Origin: Nostoc sp. NMS9
Lineage (GTDB): Bacteria > Cyanobacteriota > Cyanobacteriia > Cyanobacteriales > Nostocaceae
Length of the DNA stretch: 64,000 nt
NCBI RefSeq assembly: GCF_017114995.1
Contig: NZ_JABXKL010000019.1
Coordinates: 62,001-126,000, forward strand
Direction: 5' to 3'
The notes beneath the pieces were generated by a model, which saw nothing but the letters and a program-made list of their open reading frames with translations, ran no database searches and was not told where the DNA came from. Shown in pieces: positions 1 through 8,532 of the stretch; position 1 is the stretch's first letter, and the number at the start of each line of letters is the position of its first letter. The translations under genes were made by a program, and so were the position numbers.

Positions 1-5
1 TTATG

Positions 6-18
6 GATAATCATTATC
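6..18. promoter_or_regulatory. Fur-box-like palindrome, copy 1
   Basis: GATAATCATTATC is the 13-bp symmetric core of the 19-bp iron box known for Fur. Fifteen of the 18 iron-box positions available in the window match. An identical palindrome lies 222 bp to the right. It is a candidate binding site for FurA controlling a gene off the left edge. Confidence 0.5.
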
Positions 19-239
19 GCCCATGATAAATCTTTTTCTATTTTTGTGCGAACTTGCTGTTATTTTGGGTTTCAGCAAAATCATCACATAATTTAATCAA
101 GAAATATTTTCTTTTTACGCATCTGTAATAAGTAATAAATATTCATAAGTTGGCATAGCCTGGTGGAAATATTGCATATAAGCCGATTCATCCTGCGGGA
201 AGTCGCAGGTTAGTACCTTGACAATGCCACAGAATTAGT

Positions 240-252
240 GATAATCATTATC
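240..252. promoter_or_regulatory. Fur-box-like palindrome, copy 2
   Basis: This is the same 13-bp palindrome GATAATCATTATC as at 6-18. Extended to 234-252 it matches the classical 19-bp iron box at about 16 positions. It lies 63 bp beyond the stop codon of the minus-strand hydrolase, so it more likely serves a leftward gene outside the window. Confidence 0.5.
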
Positions 253-315
253 AAATAGAGAAAATTTAATCTCCCACCTTGGTGCAAAATGATCTTTGCG
301 TCTTGGTGCGAGTAT

Positions 316-1230
316 TTAATTTTCTGAAGAGAACAAAAAATCTTGAACTGCTTCTAAAACAACTGCTGGGTATTCTTCATGTAGTCCCAGAGAACCAGGA
401 ATTACAACGCTTCTCACTCCTGGTAAGGCTACCAAAGCGTTCATTTCTTCTCGTGATTTGGGGGGGCTAGATTCTCCAATTACTACCATCAGCGGTACGG
501 TTAAAGACTGTACAAGTTCTAAAAAATCAGATTGTTCGCGTACAGCATCGAGATTACCAGTTACAAAGGCAGCAGATGCAAATCGCGCTCCTGGTTGTTG
601 AGTTGTGTGCCACTTTTTCTCAATGAAACTGGGTGTAATTTTAGCCGCGTCAGTAAAGACATGACGGCGGTACATAAAACTTAAAAAAGATTGGGTAGTG
701 TTGAGTTTGTAGAGAGCTTGACCAAGTATAGGCGATCGCACCAATTCTCTCACAATGCCAGCTATTTGCTGGCTTGCTCCCATTGTCGGTAAAGGCCCAC
801 GCCAAGTAGGGCCTAACAACATAATTTGTGAGAAAGCAGTAGGTTGTTTGACAGCTAATTGTAAAACGTAACTAGCAGCATGACCAGCCGCCACCACAGT
901 AATTGGAGTATTAAAAATAGCTTTGACAAAATCTTCCAAAAATTGCTGATATATTTCTGGTCGGTAATTCAAACTAGGGCGAGAAGATTCACCAAATCCA
1001 GGCCAGTCTATGGCTACAACTTGAAAATGGGGAGCTAGTAACTTGGCAAGTTCGCCCATTTCCAAACGTGTCGAAACACTGCTGAAAGCTGGTATTAGCA
1101 ATAGCGGTGAACCTTTACCGAGGGTTTCATAAACAACGCGCAATTGCTGATTTTCCCAGTTCCAGAGATATTCTTGAACTACTCCACCAAAGCCAATAGC
1201 ACCAGAGGTAGATAATAGATTGGTTGACAT
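316..1230 (-). CDS. Alpha/beta-fold hydrolase-like protein, altered nucleophile
   Basis: A 304-aa protein of the alpha/beta hydrolase superfamily, about the normal length. After a 40-residue N-terminal extension come the central strands (PLLLIPAFSS, then VVAIDWPGFGESSRP) and, near residue 116, the nucleophile elbow reads GHAAS instead of the usual GHSxG, so the expected serine is alanine. A late acid region (VVIGESSPP) and a histidine (LGLHEEYP) are present. The fold is therefore clear but classical hydrolysis by a serine nucleophile is doubtful; it may be a binding protein or use another mechanism. It starts at an ATG with no strong ribosome site. The substrate is unknown. A second, canonical hydrolase of this superfamily is at 22071-22988. 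Confidence 0.85.
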   Translation of the reverse strand: MSTNLLSTSGAIGFGGVVQEYLWNWENQQLRVVYETLGKGSPLLLIPAFSSVSTRLEMGELAKLLAPHFQVVAIDWPGFGESSRPSLNYRPEIYQQFLEDFVKAIFNTPITVVAAGHAASYVLQLAVKQPTAFSQIMLLGPTWRGPLPTMGASQQIAGIVRELVRSPILGQALYKLNTTQSFLSFMYRRHVFTDAAKITPSFIEKKWHTTQQPGARFASAAFVTGNLDAVREQSDFLELVQSLTVPLMVVIGESSPPKSREEMNALVALPGVRSVVIPGSLGLHEEYPAVVLEAVQDFLFSSEN

Positions 1231-1269
1231 TAGACTAAATTTATTATTAAGAGTGAGGAGTTAGGAGTT

Positions 1270-1399
1270 ATATCATGTCCGGTTAAAGACTTATCATTAA
1301 GACCGCACAGGGGCAGAGGGGCAGAGGTGCAGAGGGGATGGGTTTTTGGGCTTTCTGCATAGAGAAAGGGAATTATAACTAATTAGCCGGACATGATAT
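1270..1399. mobile_element. MITE-like element with 17-bp terminal inverted repeats
   Basis: The ends ATATCATGTCCGGTTAA (1270-1286) and TTAGCCGGACATGATAT (1383-1399) are inverted repeats with a single mismatch. The 130-bp interior has no coding capacity and includes a GGGGCAGAG tandem run. The element interrupts a GTTAGGAGTTAGGAG repeat, and TTA occurs on both sides, which looks like a short target duplication. No transposase is nearby, so it would be a non-autonomous element. Confidence 0.6.
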
Positions 1400-1461
1400 T
1401 AGGAGTTAGGAATTCAAAACTCATCACTCTTAACTTTTGAGATTTATCTGGACTTATCTGT

Positions 1462-1902
1462 TTAGCTAGGTAAATCTAACTTACATTCCAATGCTTTTTT
1501 TTGCATGGTTTTAAAAATGTTGTAAAATCCATTGGCACGGGAAGGTGTCAGGCTAACATTTAAACCTGTTTCTTGAATAAAATCTGGAGTAAGCTGGACA
1601 ATCTCACTTGGCGTTAGTCCATGTAATCCTTCAACCAGAAGCCCGACTAATCCTTTGGTTAACTGGGAATCGGAATCGCCCTGAAATACAACTTTACCAT
1701 CATCCAAGACTGCGGTGATATAAACTTGAGACACGCAACCAGGAACTTTATTTTCGGGTAATTTATCAGCTTCTGGGAACTCATTAAGCTTCTGAGCATA
1801 CCAGATTAGCTGTTCGTAGCGTCGCTTCGGTTCAGAAGCGCGTTGAAAGCGCTGGACAATTTTAGCGAGTGCAGGTGGCAAAGAATCTAGAGTTGAGGAC
1901 AT
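1462..1902 (-). CDS. sufE: SufE family sulfur acceptor protein
   Basis: A 146-aa protein matching SufE over its whole length. In this family SufE accepts sulfane sulfur from the cysteine desulfurase SufS on a conserved cysteine and passes it to the SUF scaffold for iron-sulfur cluster assembly. The conserved cysteine is visible in VPGCVSQVYI near residue 55, inside the usual surroundings (ENKVPGC, then DSQLTKGLVGLL). The N-terminal segment LPPALAKIVQRFQ is also typical. It begins at an ATG and stands alone: the neighbours are a hydrolase and an RNA-binding protein, not other suf genes. Cytoplasmic. Identification is secure from the motif and length. Confidence 0.93.
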   Translation of the reverse strand: MSSTLDSLPPALAKIVQRFQRASEPKRRYEQLIWYAQKLNEFPEADKLPENKVPGCVSQVYITAVLDDGKVVFQGDSDSQLTKGLVGLLVEGLHGLTPSEIVQLTPDFIQETGLNVSLTPSRANGFYNIFKTMQKKALECKLDLPS

Positions 1903-1956
1903 AAACAGAAGCTGAAAACGATCGGTATCTCCTTGAGTGTAGATTATCTTTAGAGG

Positions 1957-1983
1957 GATGCCTACGGCGGGCTGCGCCTACGC
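1957..1983. repeat. GC-rich dispersed repeat (GATGCCTACGGCGGGC family)
   Basis: A 27-bp GC-rich sequence that recurs nearly unchanged at 2229-2255 and, as a variant, inside the histidine kinase gene at 16433-16463. Such palindromic GC-rich repeats are common between Nostoc genes. Both copies here lie in the 469-bp gap between sufE and the RRM gene. Confidence 0.75.
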
Positions 1984-2140
1984 GCCTCTGGTTCGCTTGG
2001 CATTATCAAGCTTGCCATTACTGACTATAATTTATCAAATCCAGCTAATTACTGCGATCGCATCCCCATCGTCCAGGTTTTTTAATGCCTCTAATCACAA
2101 AAACTTAATTTTATTCTAAGTAGGAAACATTATTACTTTG

Positions 2141-2226
2141 TAGTATATTCTCTGCGTGCCTCTGCGCTTACCTTTGCGTCCCTCTGCGTTTAAATTTCAA
2201 CCCTCGATTCTCCACGATTCGACAAC
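2141..2226 (+). repeat. Dispersed repeat, copy A
   Basis: An 86-bp sequence in the gap upstream of sufE whose two halves (TTCTCTGCGTGCCTCTGCG and GCGTTTAAATTTCAACCC onward) are repeated in the same order and orientation at 8198-8298. The right halves match over about 38 bp with few substitutions. Confidence 0.7.
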
Positions 2227-2228
2227 GT

Positions 2229-2255
2229 GATGCCTACGGCGGGCTGCGCTTACGC
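2229..2255. repeat. GC-rich dispersed repeat, second copy
   Basis: A near-identical copy of the 1957-1983 repeat, differing at one position in the distal half. It directly follows dispersed repeat copy A, showing how repeat families are stacked in this gap. Confidence 0.75.
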
Positions 2256-2309
2256 ACTTACAAAATTAGCTGCAAGTAGATTTAACTAAGCAGCTAGATA
2301 ATTATTAAC

Positions 2310-2356
2310 AATTAAAAATTAAAAATCAAAAAAATTCTGATTTTTAATTTTTAATT
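2310..2356 (-). terminator. AT-rich hairpin downstream of the RRM gene
   Basis: Two perfectly complementary 19-base arms (2310-2328 and 2338-2356) with a 9-base loop lie 15 bp beyond the stop codon of the minus-strand RRM gene. The stem is almost only A-T pairs, so it may be a weak terminator or a 3-prime stabilising structure; related AAATTAAA repeats occur near 20980. Confidence 0.5.
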
Positions 2357-2371
2357 TCTCTCCCTTAAGGA

Positions 2372-2878
2372 TTAATTTGTAGTTTGTGCAGCTAGCATCT
2401 GCTTCAGCTTTTCTAATTCCGAAGCCCAACGAGGATCTGGACGAATAGCGTCTGAATCGGTGGTTGTAGTGCTGCTTTCACGAGAAGCTCCGCCACCGCC
2501 GCCACGACGAGGCTTCTTAGAGCTTTTCTCACGACGGCTACCTTCTCTGTTGGGGCTAGGAGTCGGGGTACTATTACTAGCAAGAGTAACTGGTTTAGGA
2601 GCTTGCTCGTCGCCCTCTTCACCCTTTGTCCGAGGTAATGCCTTCTCTAGCTTAATGGGAGTATCTTTGAACATCTGACCATTATACTTTTCAATAATTT
2701 CGTCAGCTTGTTCATCATTGTTGACTGTAAGAAAACCGAAACCACGGCATTTGCCAGTTTTGCGGTCTTTAATTAATTTAGTAGTTACAGCATCACCTTC
2801 TGCTGCAAAAACGGCTTGCAGATCTTGACGATCTATTTCATCTTTAGGCAAATTACCTATATATAGGCGAACAGACAT
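2372..2878 (-). CDS. RNA-binding protein with one RRM domain (Rbp type)
   Basis: A 168-aa protein. Residues 1-82 form an RNA recognition motif: RNP2 is RLYIGNLP at residue 4 and RNP1 is KCRGFGFLTV near residue 44. The remaining half is a low-complexity tail rich in Ser, Thr, Arg and Gly with a short RRGGGGG stretch. Cyanobacterial Rbp proteins of this form bind single-stranded RNA and several are cold-induced. A strong ribosome site, GGAGGT, stands 8 bases before the ATG. The 665-bp region upstream has no other gene and could hold a long regulated leader. The tail is longer than in the shortest Rbp proteins (about 100 aa), so this belongs to the longer subgroup. Confidence 0.92.
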   Translation of the reverse strand: MSVRLYIGNLPKDEIDRQDLQAVFAAEGDAVTTKLIKDRKTGKCRGFGFLTVNNDEQADEIIEKYNGQMFKDTPIKLEKALPRTKGEEGDEQAPKPVTLASNSTPTPSPNREGSRREKSSKKPRRGGGGGASRESSTTTTDSDAIRPDPRWASELEKLKQMLAAQTTN

Positions 2879-3282
2879 GAACTATACCTCCAGAGTTGAA
2901 TGAACATGGCAAGGCAAGAAAACAATCACTTAGCTTTAGCTTTTAAATAGATGCTATTGACCAAGACTGCCATAAACCAATTTTTTTGCTCGAAACTGTC
3001 AACCTATACAACAATACAGTTTTTCGTCGGGATCAAGCTTATTTAATCCAAAGGCCCACACTATGGTGAGCTAATAACACCTTAATTCTAAGAATTGTAA
3101 ATTTAATAGCCTATTGCCTGCTAAAGTACACGCTTTCTTCTATGCCCTTATTCGCAGAATCAAATACCATTCCTTACATTACCACGGTATTTTCTACGTA
3201 GCTAGTTTAGCGCATACATTTCCGATATTACTATTACTGCATCGTAACATAAAACACATTTTTTTATTCAGGTGAGATATTT
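2879..3282. other. Gene-free upstream region of the RRM gene
   Basis: No supported gene. This AT-rich stretch is the promoter and leader side of the minus-strand RRM gene. I see no tRNA or strong hairpin in it. Confidence 0.5.
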
Positions 3283-3310
3283 TGAAACAAAAACCAGCCA
3301 CTGGCTGGTT
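3283..3310 (-). terminator. Rho-independent-type terminator
   Basis: On the minus strand an 8-bp GC-rich stem, AACCAGCC with GGCTGGTT and a 3-base loop (3292-3310), is followed by TTTGTTTC. It faces the minus-strand M48-type gene ending at 3544 and is a good candidate for its terminator, about 235 bp after the stop. Confidence 0.65.
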
Positions 3311-3484
3311 GATTTACTGCTGTGTTGGGAGGATAAAAAGGTATAGAGCGGGGAAAAAGCACCTAAATCCACAACTAAGCGGTGATGCTGAGTTATGTCA
3401 GTTGCTCTTGTTTGTGTAAATAAATGTAACACTTGTTAAGGAAACCTGCAACTTTTGTTTACATTCCGATTTATCTTTTGATAA

Positions 3485-3542
3485 TGCCCAATGCCCAATG
3501 CCCAATGTCCAATGCCCAATGCCTAATGCCCAATGCCCAATG
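3485..3542. repeat. Tandem heptamer repeat (TGCCCAA)
   Basis: Eight imperfect tandem copies of the heptamer AATGCCC end two bases short of the M48-type gene stop codon. Related heptamer runs recur at 8133, 21091 and 22986. They are typical of short tandemly repeated repetitive sequences in Nostoc genomes. Confidence 0.9.
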
Positions 3543-3543
3543 A

Positions 3544-5826
3544 CTAACCAGTGAGAAAGACGTATGCGCCCCAAGCCTGTGCTGCAACAGCCAAAAAAGT
3601 AGACCAAATAGGATGAGGGCTATGAATAGTTTTACCACTTTGAGTTTCTAGGGTTTGGATATCGATCCAAGGTGTTGCTCCTCGCCGGAACCAACCTGTG
3701 ACGATAATTTGCCGCCCGATTAGATCCTGGTGATTGACTGACTGTCCTAGCCAAGAAATGTGATGTAATTTCACCAAACCCGCGCTGGATTGCAAGATTA
3801 AATCTTGCGCTAGGGTGTTACTAGTGCCTTGACGACCTAATAATTTACCCACAAGACGCACGCTGACGCTATCAATAGGTAAGGCAGAAGGGTCAGCTAA
3901 CAGGTTGGGTAAGCTGTCGTCAGTTTGTATGGTGGCAGGTTTAATATCGGGGAAGAAAGAATTAATCCGCATCACAGTACCGATGCTAAAGCCAATCAGA
4001 AGGCAGCCTGTAATGAAAGACCAATCTTCATATATCCACTTTAGATTTAAAAACTTGAGTGTGAATGCTAATTGCCAGGTTAGCCAGACGAAAGCTGCAA
4101 ACAGAACCCCTAGAGGAATTCCCAACCAGGGAGCGACTTGTAATAGAAAAGACTGACGCTTAACTTTTGATGGTTCGCTTGCAAAATGTAGTTCGGTGTC
4201 TAGATGCCAGTGACGGGCTATTTGGCAGAGGCGTTCGAGGCGATCGCCCATTAAAGGATGGCTATTATTAATCGTAAACCATCGGCGATAGGGATTGGCA
4301 ATATCCCACTTCAAAAAGGATTCAAAAGATAGATTACTGGCAATAGTTCCCAAAGATAAACTCTGTTGGTAGCTGACTGGGGTCAAAAGATTTAAGCTTT
4401 CGAGTTGCCAACTGGTGTGTTCTTGTTTTTGGATGTCAGCGGCGATGCCAATGGCAATTTTGAGTAAAGCGCGAATCAGGGCATTGGGATTACCAGTAAT
4501 TTCAGCGGCGACGCGATCGCTATAATAAAGCCGCAACCGCGACAACCACAATGCAGTTCCAGTCAGCAAACACCAAATTCCATAAATTAGACTCGCCAGA
4601 ATTGTCACTGGCCAGCGCCAAATTTTCGCCGATATTTTGTCTCCCAACTCCGACACTTGCTGATATAGCTTATGAGTTGGTAGTGTCACCAGCAGCAACA
4701 AAGACATTACAGCAAAATCCCAATGAGCAATATGCCCTAGCTGCGTGGCGTAAATAATGGCGATTTCATCATCTGCTAACTGCTCTAATAGCCCCTGACT
4801 CACAACAATCCTGGCATTACGTGGTAAACTACCATAAGTGAGAATAATTGGTGCAGCCGTTGGTAAAATCCGCAGTTTGGGTAACGGCCAGTGCCGCTGT
4901 TGGCAACAACGTTGTAGCACCCGAACAGCTTCGCGGCTGTGGGTATTCAATACATCTTTCGGAAATTCTCGCTGACCATACAAGTTCGCAAGTAGCAGAT
5001 CCAGCAACCAAGGTGATACTCCGATTAAAATCACCAATACTATTAGCAAGAGTTGAGTAGGGTCGTGGTATAAAAGCTGTATCGGCTCCAGATAAGGTAG
5101 TTTGACTAAAGTCTGGTTGATGAATCCCAATGCTAACTTAAGGATTTCTCGGATCACCCAAAACAGGGCGATGAATGTCCCGGCGGACAGTAGCCGCAAG
5201 GGAATTAATTTTGGTTTACGTAGTGGTTGCCATGCTCTGGCGCGTTGTGCTTGTCGCCAGTAAATAACACCGAATAATTTGGCTTGGGTACGGGTAACGG
5301 AACCCATGAAGCCGCTTAGGGGTGCAGCCGATGGTGGTAGCGGTGTCGCTAATGTAGCTTTGAGTCTAGCTAGTGGCACCATCGGCGGGATGTCGTCGCT
5401 TTTGGTTTCTATTACTTGATCGTTGTTCGGCTTTTCCTCTAATGTAGGAGTTTCCAGGGGAGTAACGGAGGTTGAATCTGGGGTTGAATCTGGGGTTGAG
5501 TTCTCAAAAGCAACAAATCCAGTTTCGACTTTTTTTGATTCTTGATCGGATTTTTTACGTTTTGTCAGATGTTCGAGAGCGCGTGTTGCCCACTCTTGAA
5601 CTTGCGGATTGTTACTCTCAATGAGGTTCTGGGAAATAGCGATCGCTTTGGGAACTTCGCCAGTGCGAGCATAAGCCATCACTAAACCAACCTGGGCTTG
5701 TAAGCTAGCAGTCCCATTATTTTGGCTGCTAGCAATAGGTTCTAGTTGGGCGATCGCTGTTTGGTAATTTCCCTGCTTGAGGGCAACTAAACCAGCCTCC
5801 AAAGACGGTTTGGCATGTGAAGGCAT
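3544..5826 (-). CDS. TPR plus M48-type membrane protein, zinc motif degenerate
   Basis: About 760 aa from the chosen start (MPSHAKPSLEAG); an upstream in-frame ATG at 5874 adds 16 unusual residues. Order: TPR-like repeats in the first 100 residues, an acidic Ser/Thr-rich linker, two or more membrane segments near 220-290, an M48-like domain, further membrane segments near 400-450 and 590-660, and a soluble C-terminal part. M48 peptidases carry HExxH with a third ligand in ExxAD; here the matching site reads TQLGHIAHWD, so the first His and the catalytic Glu are missing, and the ExxAD region reads YSDRVAAE. It is best called a peptidase-like protein of unknown role, probably without proteolytic activity. 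A terminator lies downstream at 3283-3310. Confidence 0.85.
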   Translation of the reverse strand: MPSHAKPSLEAGLVALKQGNYQTAIAQLEPIASSQNNGTASLQAQVGLVMAYARTGEVPKAIAISQNLIESNNPQVQEWATRALEHLTKRKKSDQESKKVETGFVAFENSTPDSTPDSTSVTPLETPTLEEKPNNDQVIETKSDDIPPMVPLARLKATLATPLPPSAAPLSGFMGSVTRTQAKLFGVIYWRQAQRARAWQPLRKPKLIPLRLLSAGTFIALFWVIREILKLALGFINQTLVKLPYLEPIQLLYHDPTQLLLIVLVILIGVSPWLLDLLLANLYGQREFPKDVLNTHSREAVRVLQRCCQQRHWPLPKLRILPTAAPIILTYGSLPRNARIVVSQGLLEQLADDEIAIIYATQLGHIAHWDFAVMSLLLLVTLPTHKLYQQVSELGDKISAKIWRWPVTILASLIYGIWCLLTGTALWLSRLRLYYSDRVAAEITGNPNALIRALLKIAIGIAADIQKQEHTSWQLESLNLLTPVSYQQSLSLGTIASNLSFESFLKWDIANPYRRWFTINNSHPLMGDRLERLCQIARHWHLDTELHFASEPSKVKRQSFLLQVAPWLGIPLGVLFAAFVWLTWQLAFTLKFLNLKWIYEDWSFITGCLLIGFSIGTVMRINSFFPDIKPATIQTDDSLPNLLADPSALPIDSVSVRLVGKLLGRQGTSNTLAQDLILQSSAGLVKLHHISWLGQSVNHQDLIGRQIIVTGWFRRGATPWIDIQTLETQSGKTIHSPHPIWSTFLAVAAQAWGAYVFLTG

Positions 5827-6009
5827 ACAAATTCTGGCACTCCAATCTCTTCTAAATGATCCACGTTTGTGCAAAAGCGCGAACCTCGGATGCCGTGGAA
5901 ATCAACCGCGCTCAAGTTTTGTTTGTCAAGTGAACGATAAAGATTGAATAAAAGCGTCAGTCGTCAGAACTCAGCTGAGTCTTCTGTAGGACTAATTCAG
6001 AATTCTTCT

Positions 6010-7638
6010 TCACTCCTCCACTGGTTGTTGACTAGAAAATACTGGAGCGATCGCGCTTAATTTTAACTCTGGATGGTCGCCCAATAACTGTTGACAATTC
6101 CATTCATTACGGAATAGCAACACTGGCCGTCCCATACTGTCTTTAACTGTAGTGGTATTGAATATTCGTCCCACCTTTTCTAATGCTTCCCAACCACCCT
6201 CAACCCAACGGGCGACACTGTAGGGCAATAAATCTAATATGGTTTCTACACCATACTCATTTTGTAAGCGAAACTGCACCACCTCGAATTGCAACTGACC
6301 CACCGCCGCCAAAATTGGATCGCGCTTGGCTTCATCAGTTGAATACATAATTTGTACAGCACCTTCTTCTCGCAATTCCGCAACGCCTTTTTGGAATTGT
6401 TTAGACTTCGAGGGGTTGGGATTCCTCAAAGATGCAAACAGTTCCGGCGAAAAATACGGAATCCCCTCATATTCGAGCTTTTGTCCCGTGTAAATTGTAT
6501 CCCCGATCGCAAAAACACCGGGATTATTCAAACCGATCACATCGCCAGGATAAGCCACATCAATCGATTCTCGCTCTTGAGCAAAAAGTTTTTGCGGGCG
6601 AGATAGACGGATAAGTTTACCAATGCGGGCGTGATTCACCATCATATCTTTTTCAAACTTACCAGTGCAAACCCGGATAAATGCGACGCGATCGCGGTGT
6701 TTCGGGTCCATATTCGCTTGCAGTTTGAAGACAAACCCCGAAAATTCCGGGTATGTAGGAGGAACTTCGCCAACACTGCTGACATGAGAACCGGGTTTGA
6801 GGGCATAGTCGAGGAAATACTTGAGGAATAACTCGACCCCGAAGTTAGTCATGGCGCTACCAAAGAACACAGGCGTCATTTTGCCTTCGTGTATCAACTG
6901 TAAATCTAGCTCTGGTCCAACTCCATCTAACAGTTCTAGATCGTTTTTCAGTTGGTAGTACAGGTTTTGTTCTAGCTGTTCTTCTATTCTCGGATCGCCT
7001 AACTCCACTATCGTATCAAAGGCTTCTCGGCTACCGTGGGCGCTGCGTTCAAATAGGTGTATTTGTTGCTTGTGTCGGTCAAAAACACCTTTAAAGCGAT
7101 CGCCCATACCAATTGGCCAGTTTACCGCATAGGTTTGCAATCCCAATTCTTGCTCAATTTCATCCAACAGTTCCAGAGGTTCTCTTCCTGGGCGATCAAG
7201 CTTGTTGATAAATGTAAAAATCGGGATACCCCGCAACTTACACACTTCAAACAATTTGCGGGTTTGGGGTTCCAAACCTTTTGCCGCATCAATCAGCATC
7301 ACGGCATTATCGGCGGCTGCGAGGGTGCGATACGTATCTTCACTGAAATCTTGGTGTCCGGGAGTGTCTAATAAATTGATTTGACAATTCCGGTATTCAA
7401 ATTGCAACACAGTGGAGGTAATGGAAATACCCCGTTGTTGCTCCATCGCCATCCAGTCAGAAGTAGCCTTGCGCTGTGCCCGTCGTGCTTTGACTGCCCC
7501 AGCTTCGTGAATTGCACCCCCATACAGGAGTAGCTTTTCAGTTAGTGTAGTTTTACCTGCATCGGGGTGAGATATAATCGCAAAGTTGCGGCGAAGTTCA
7601 ACTGCTTGAATAAGTTCAGACTGAAGTTCAGTAGACAT
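6010..7638 (-). CDS. prfC: Peptide chain release factor 3
   Basis: A 542-aa translational GTPase of normal RF3 length. It helps release RF1 or RF2 from the ribosome after termination. G1 is [19 protein letters not shown], the switch region contains [11 protein letters not shown]3 is [11 protein letters not shown] and G4 is NKLD; the RF3-specific [22 protein letters not shown] segment separates it from EF-G (49059) and EF-Tu (51161) in this window. The C-terminal domain ends with [20 protein letters not shown], typical of RF3. It starts at an ATG 124 bases from the divergent DUF4870 gene. No frameshift or missing motif is visible. Confidence 0.97.
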   Translation of the reverse strand: MSTELQSELIQAVELRRNFAIISHPDAGKTTLTEKLLLYGGAIHEAGAVKARRAQRKATSDWMAMEQQRGISITSTVLQFEYRNCQINLLDTPGHQDFSEDTYRTLAAADNAVMLIDAAKGLEPQTRKLFEVCKLRGIPIFTFINKLDRPGREPLELLDEIEQELGLQTYAVNWPIGMGDRFKGVFDRHKQQIHLFERSAHGSREAFDTIVELGDPRIEEQLEQNLYYQLKNDLELLDGVGPELDLQLIHEGKMTPVFFGSAMTNFGVELFLKYFLDYALKPGSHVSSVGEVPPTYPEFSGFVFKLQANMDPKHRDRVAFIRVCTGKFEKDMMVNHARIGKLIRLSRPQKLFAQERESIDVAYPGDVIGLNNPGVFAIGDTIYTGQKLEYEGIPYFSPELFASLRNPNPSKSKQFQKGVAELREEGAVQIMYSTDEAKRDPILAAVGQLQFEVVQFRLQNEYGVETILDLLPYSVARWVEGGWEALEKVGRIFNTTTVKDSMGRPVLLFRNEWNCQQLLGDHPELKLSAIAPVFSSQQPVEE

Positions 7639-7762
7639 AAATGTATTTGTTTGTTGGCTAGCTTAATTTTTTTTGACTCTGGTAAGTCTTTTAATCTTAA
7701 GACAACGATGCTCGTGATAGGGTCGTAGTATAACCAACAATCTGACTAAATAGGAGAAAGTA

Positions 7763-8122
7763 ATGTACGACACAGACAAGCGAAAGCTTCTATCTGCCTT
7801 GTCTCATGGAGCAATTTTTTTCAGCACAACATTGGTATCTGTAGGCATACCTATCGCCATACTGCTTGTATCTGATGATCCTGTTGTTAAAGAAAACGCC
7901 AAAGAATCCATCAATTTCCACTTTAATGTCTGGTTTTATGGTGCAATTCTGGGAGCGCTGTTTTTTCTATTCGGCTGGTTAGTGTTACCTCTATTATTGC
8001 TGGGGCCACTAGCTGGTCTGGGATATCTATTACACTGGGGATTAACAATTTGGGCACTCATCGGAGTTTTCAACAATCCTGATATACCCTTCCGTTATCC
8101 CTATATTTTCCGAGTTTTTTAA
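7763..8122 (+). CDS. DUF4870 family small membrane protein
   Basis: A 119-aa integral membrane protein. It opens with the family pattern KRKLLSALSHGAIFFS, has a conserved ESINFHFNVWFYGAILG segment before the second helix, and ends with PFRYPYIFRVF; about three hydrophobic segments span residues 17-36, 55-75 and 75-100. A clear ribosome site (AGGAGAAAG) precedes the ATG. The function of DUF4870 proteins is not known. It is divergent from prfC and is not in an operon with hemB, which lies 410 bp away beyond a block of repeats. Confidence 0.88.
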   Translation: MYDTDKRKLLSALSHGAIFFSTTLVSVGIPIAILLVSDDPVVKENAKESINFHFNVWFYGAILGALFFLFGWLVLPLLLLGPLAGLGYLLHWGLTIWALIGVFNNPDIPFRYPYIFRVF

Positions 8123-8132
8123 CACAAATTAT

Positions 8133-8157
8133 CATTGGGCATGGGGCATTGGGCATT
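8133..8157. repeat. Heptamer repeat (GGGCATT)
   Basis: Three to four imperfect copies of TTGGGCA begin just after the DUF4870 stop codon. This is the reverse complement of the family at 3485-3542. Confidence 0.8.
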
Positions 8158-8197
8158 GTCAATTATTTGTTATCAATTACAAAATTTCATTAATTTG

Positions 8198-8298
8198 TAG
8201 CGAATTCTCTGCGTTGACCTCTGCGCCACTACCCTGCGGGAAGGCGAAGCGCCTATGCGTTTAAATTTCCACCCTCAATTCTCCAAGATTTTGCCAAC
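8198..8298 (+). repeat. Dispersed repeat, copy B
   Basis: A 101-bp relative of 2141-2226. The outer parts match copy A, while the centre carries a different GC-rich unit (CCCTGCGGGAAGGCGAAGCG), which looks like one repeat nested in another. It lies in the 410-bp gap before hemB, where no gene is supported. Confidence 0.7.
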
Positions 8299-8532
8299 AG
8301 ATAGTCTTATCATTTTGAATTTTGAATTGCTTCATAATGTTGTTTTTTTTCCAGTCCGTCGGATAGGTACAACCAAGCTGTAGAATACAAAATTGCCCCA
8401 CAACTTGATTAAGAGTAGGGCAAAGGACAGTTAAGCACTGTTTGTAGTCTGTCTGACGGCAGGAAAATTTTAGCCTGCTTTTGTGACGCTTTATTTTGTG
8501 TCCATCTGCGTTGTTTTTCTTCATAAAATTTT

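Larger units (their letters stand above)
1..315. other. Gene-free left edge with Fur-like boxes
   Basis: No convincing open reading frame lies here. The stretch is AT-rich and holds two identical 13-bp palindromes (listed separately) and a short hairpin at 192-209 with 6-bp arms CCTGCG/CGCAGG. It probably contains the promoter or leader of a gene beyond the left edge, since the downstream hydrolase is transcribed toward it from the right. Confidence 0.5.

Noticed and set aside
120..240. Possible cobalamin riboswitch near the left edge (GGTG, CCCGC and GCCAC-like pieces around 120-232)
   Set aside because: The pieces are not in the order or spacing of the B12-box and core, and no complete consensus could be assembled on either strand.
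3398..3607. A frame encoding GIGHWALGIGHW-type repeats
   Set aside because: It is only the translation of the heptamer repeat and overlaps the end of a real gene.
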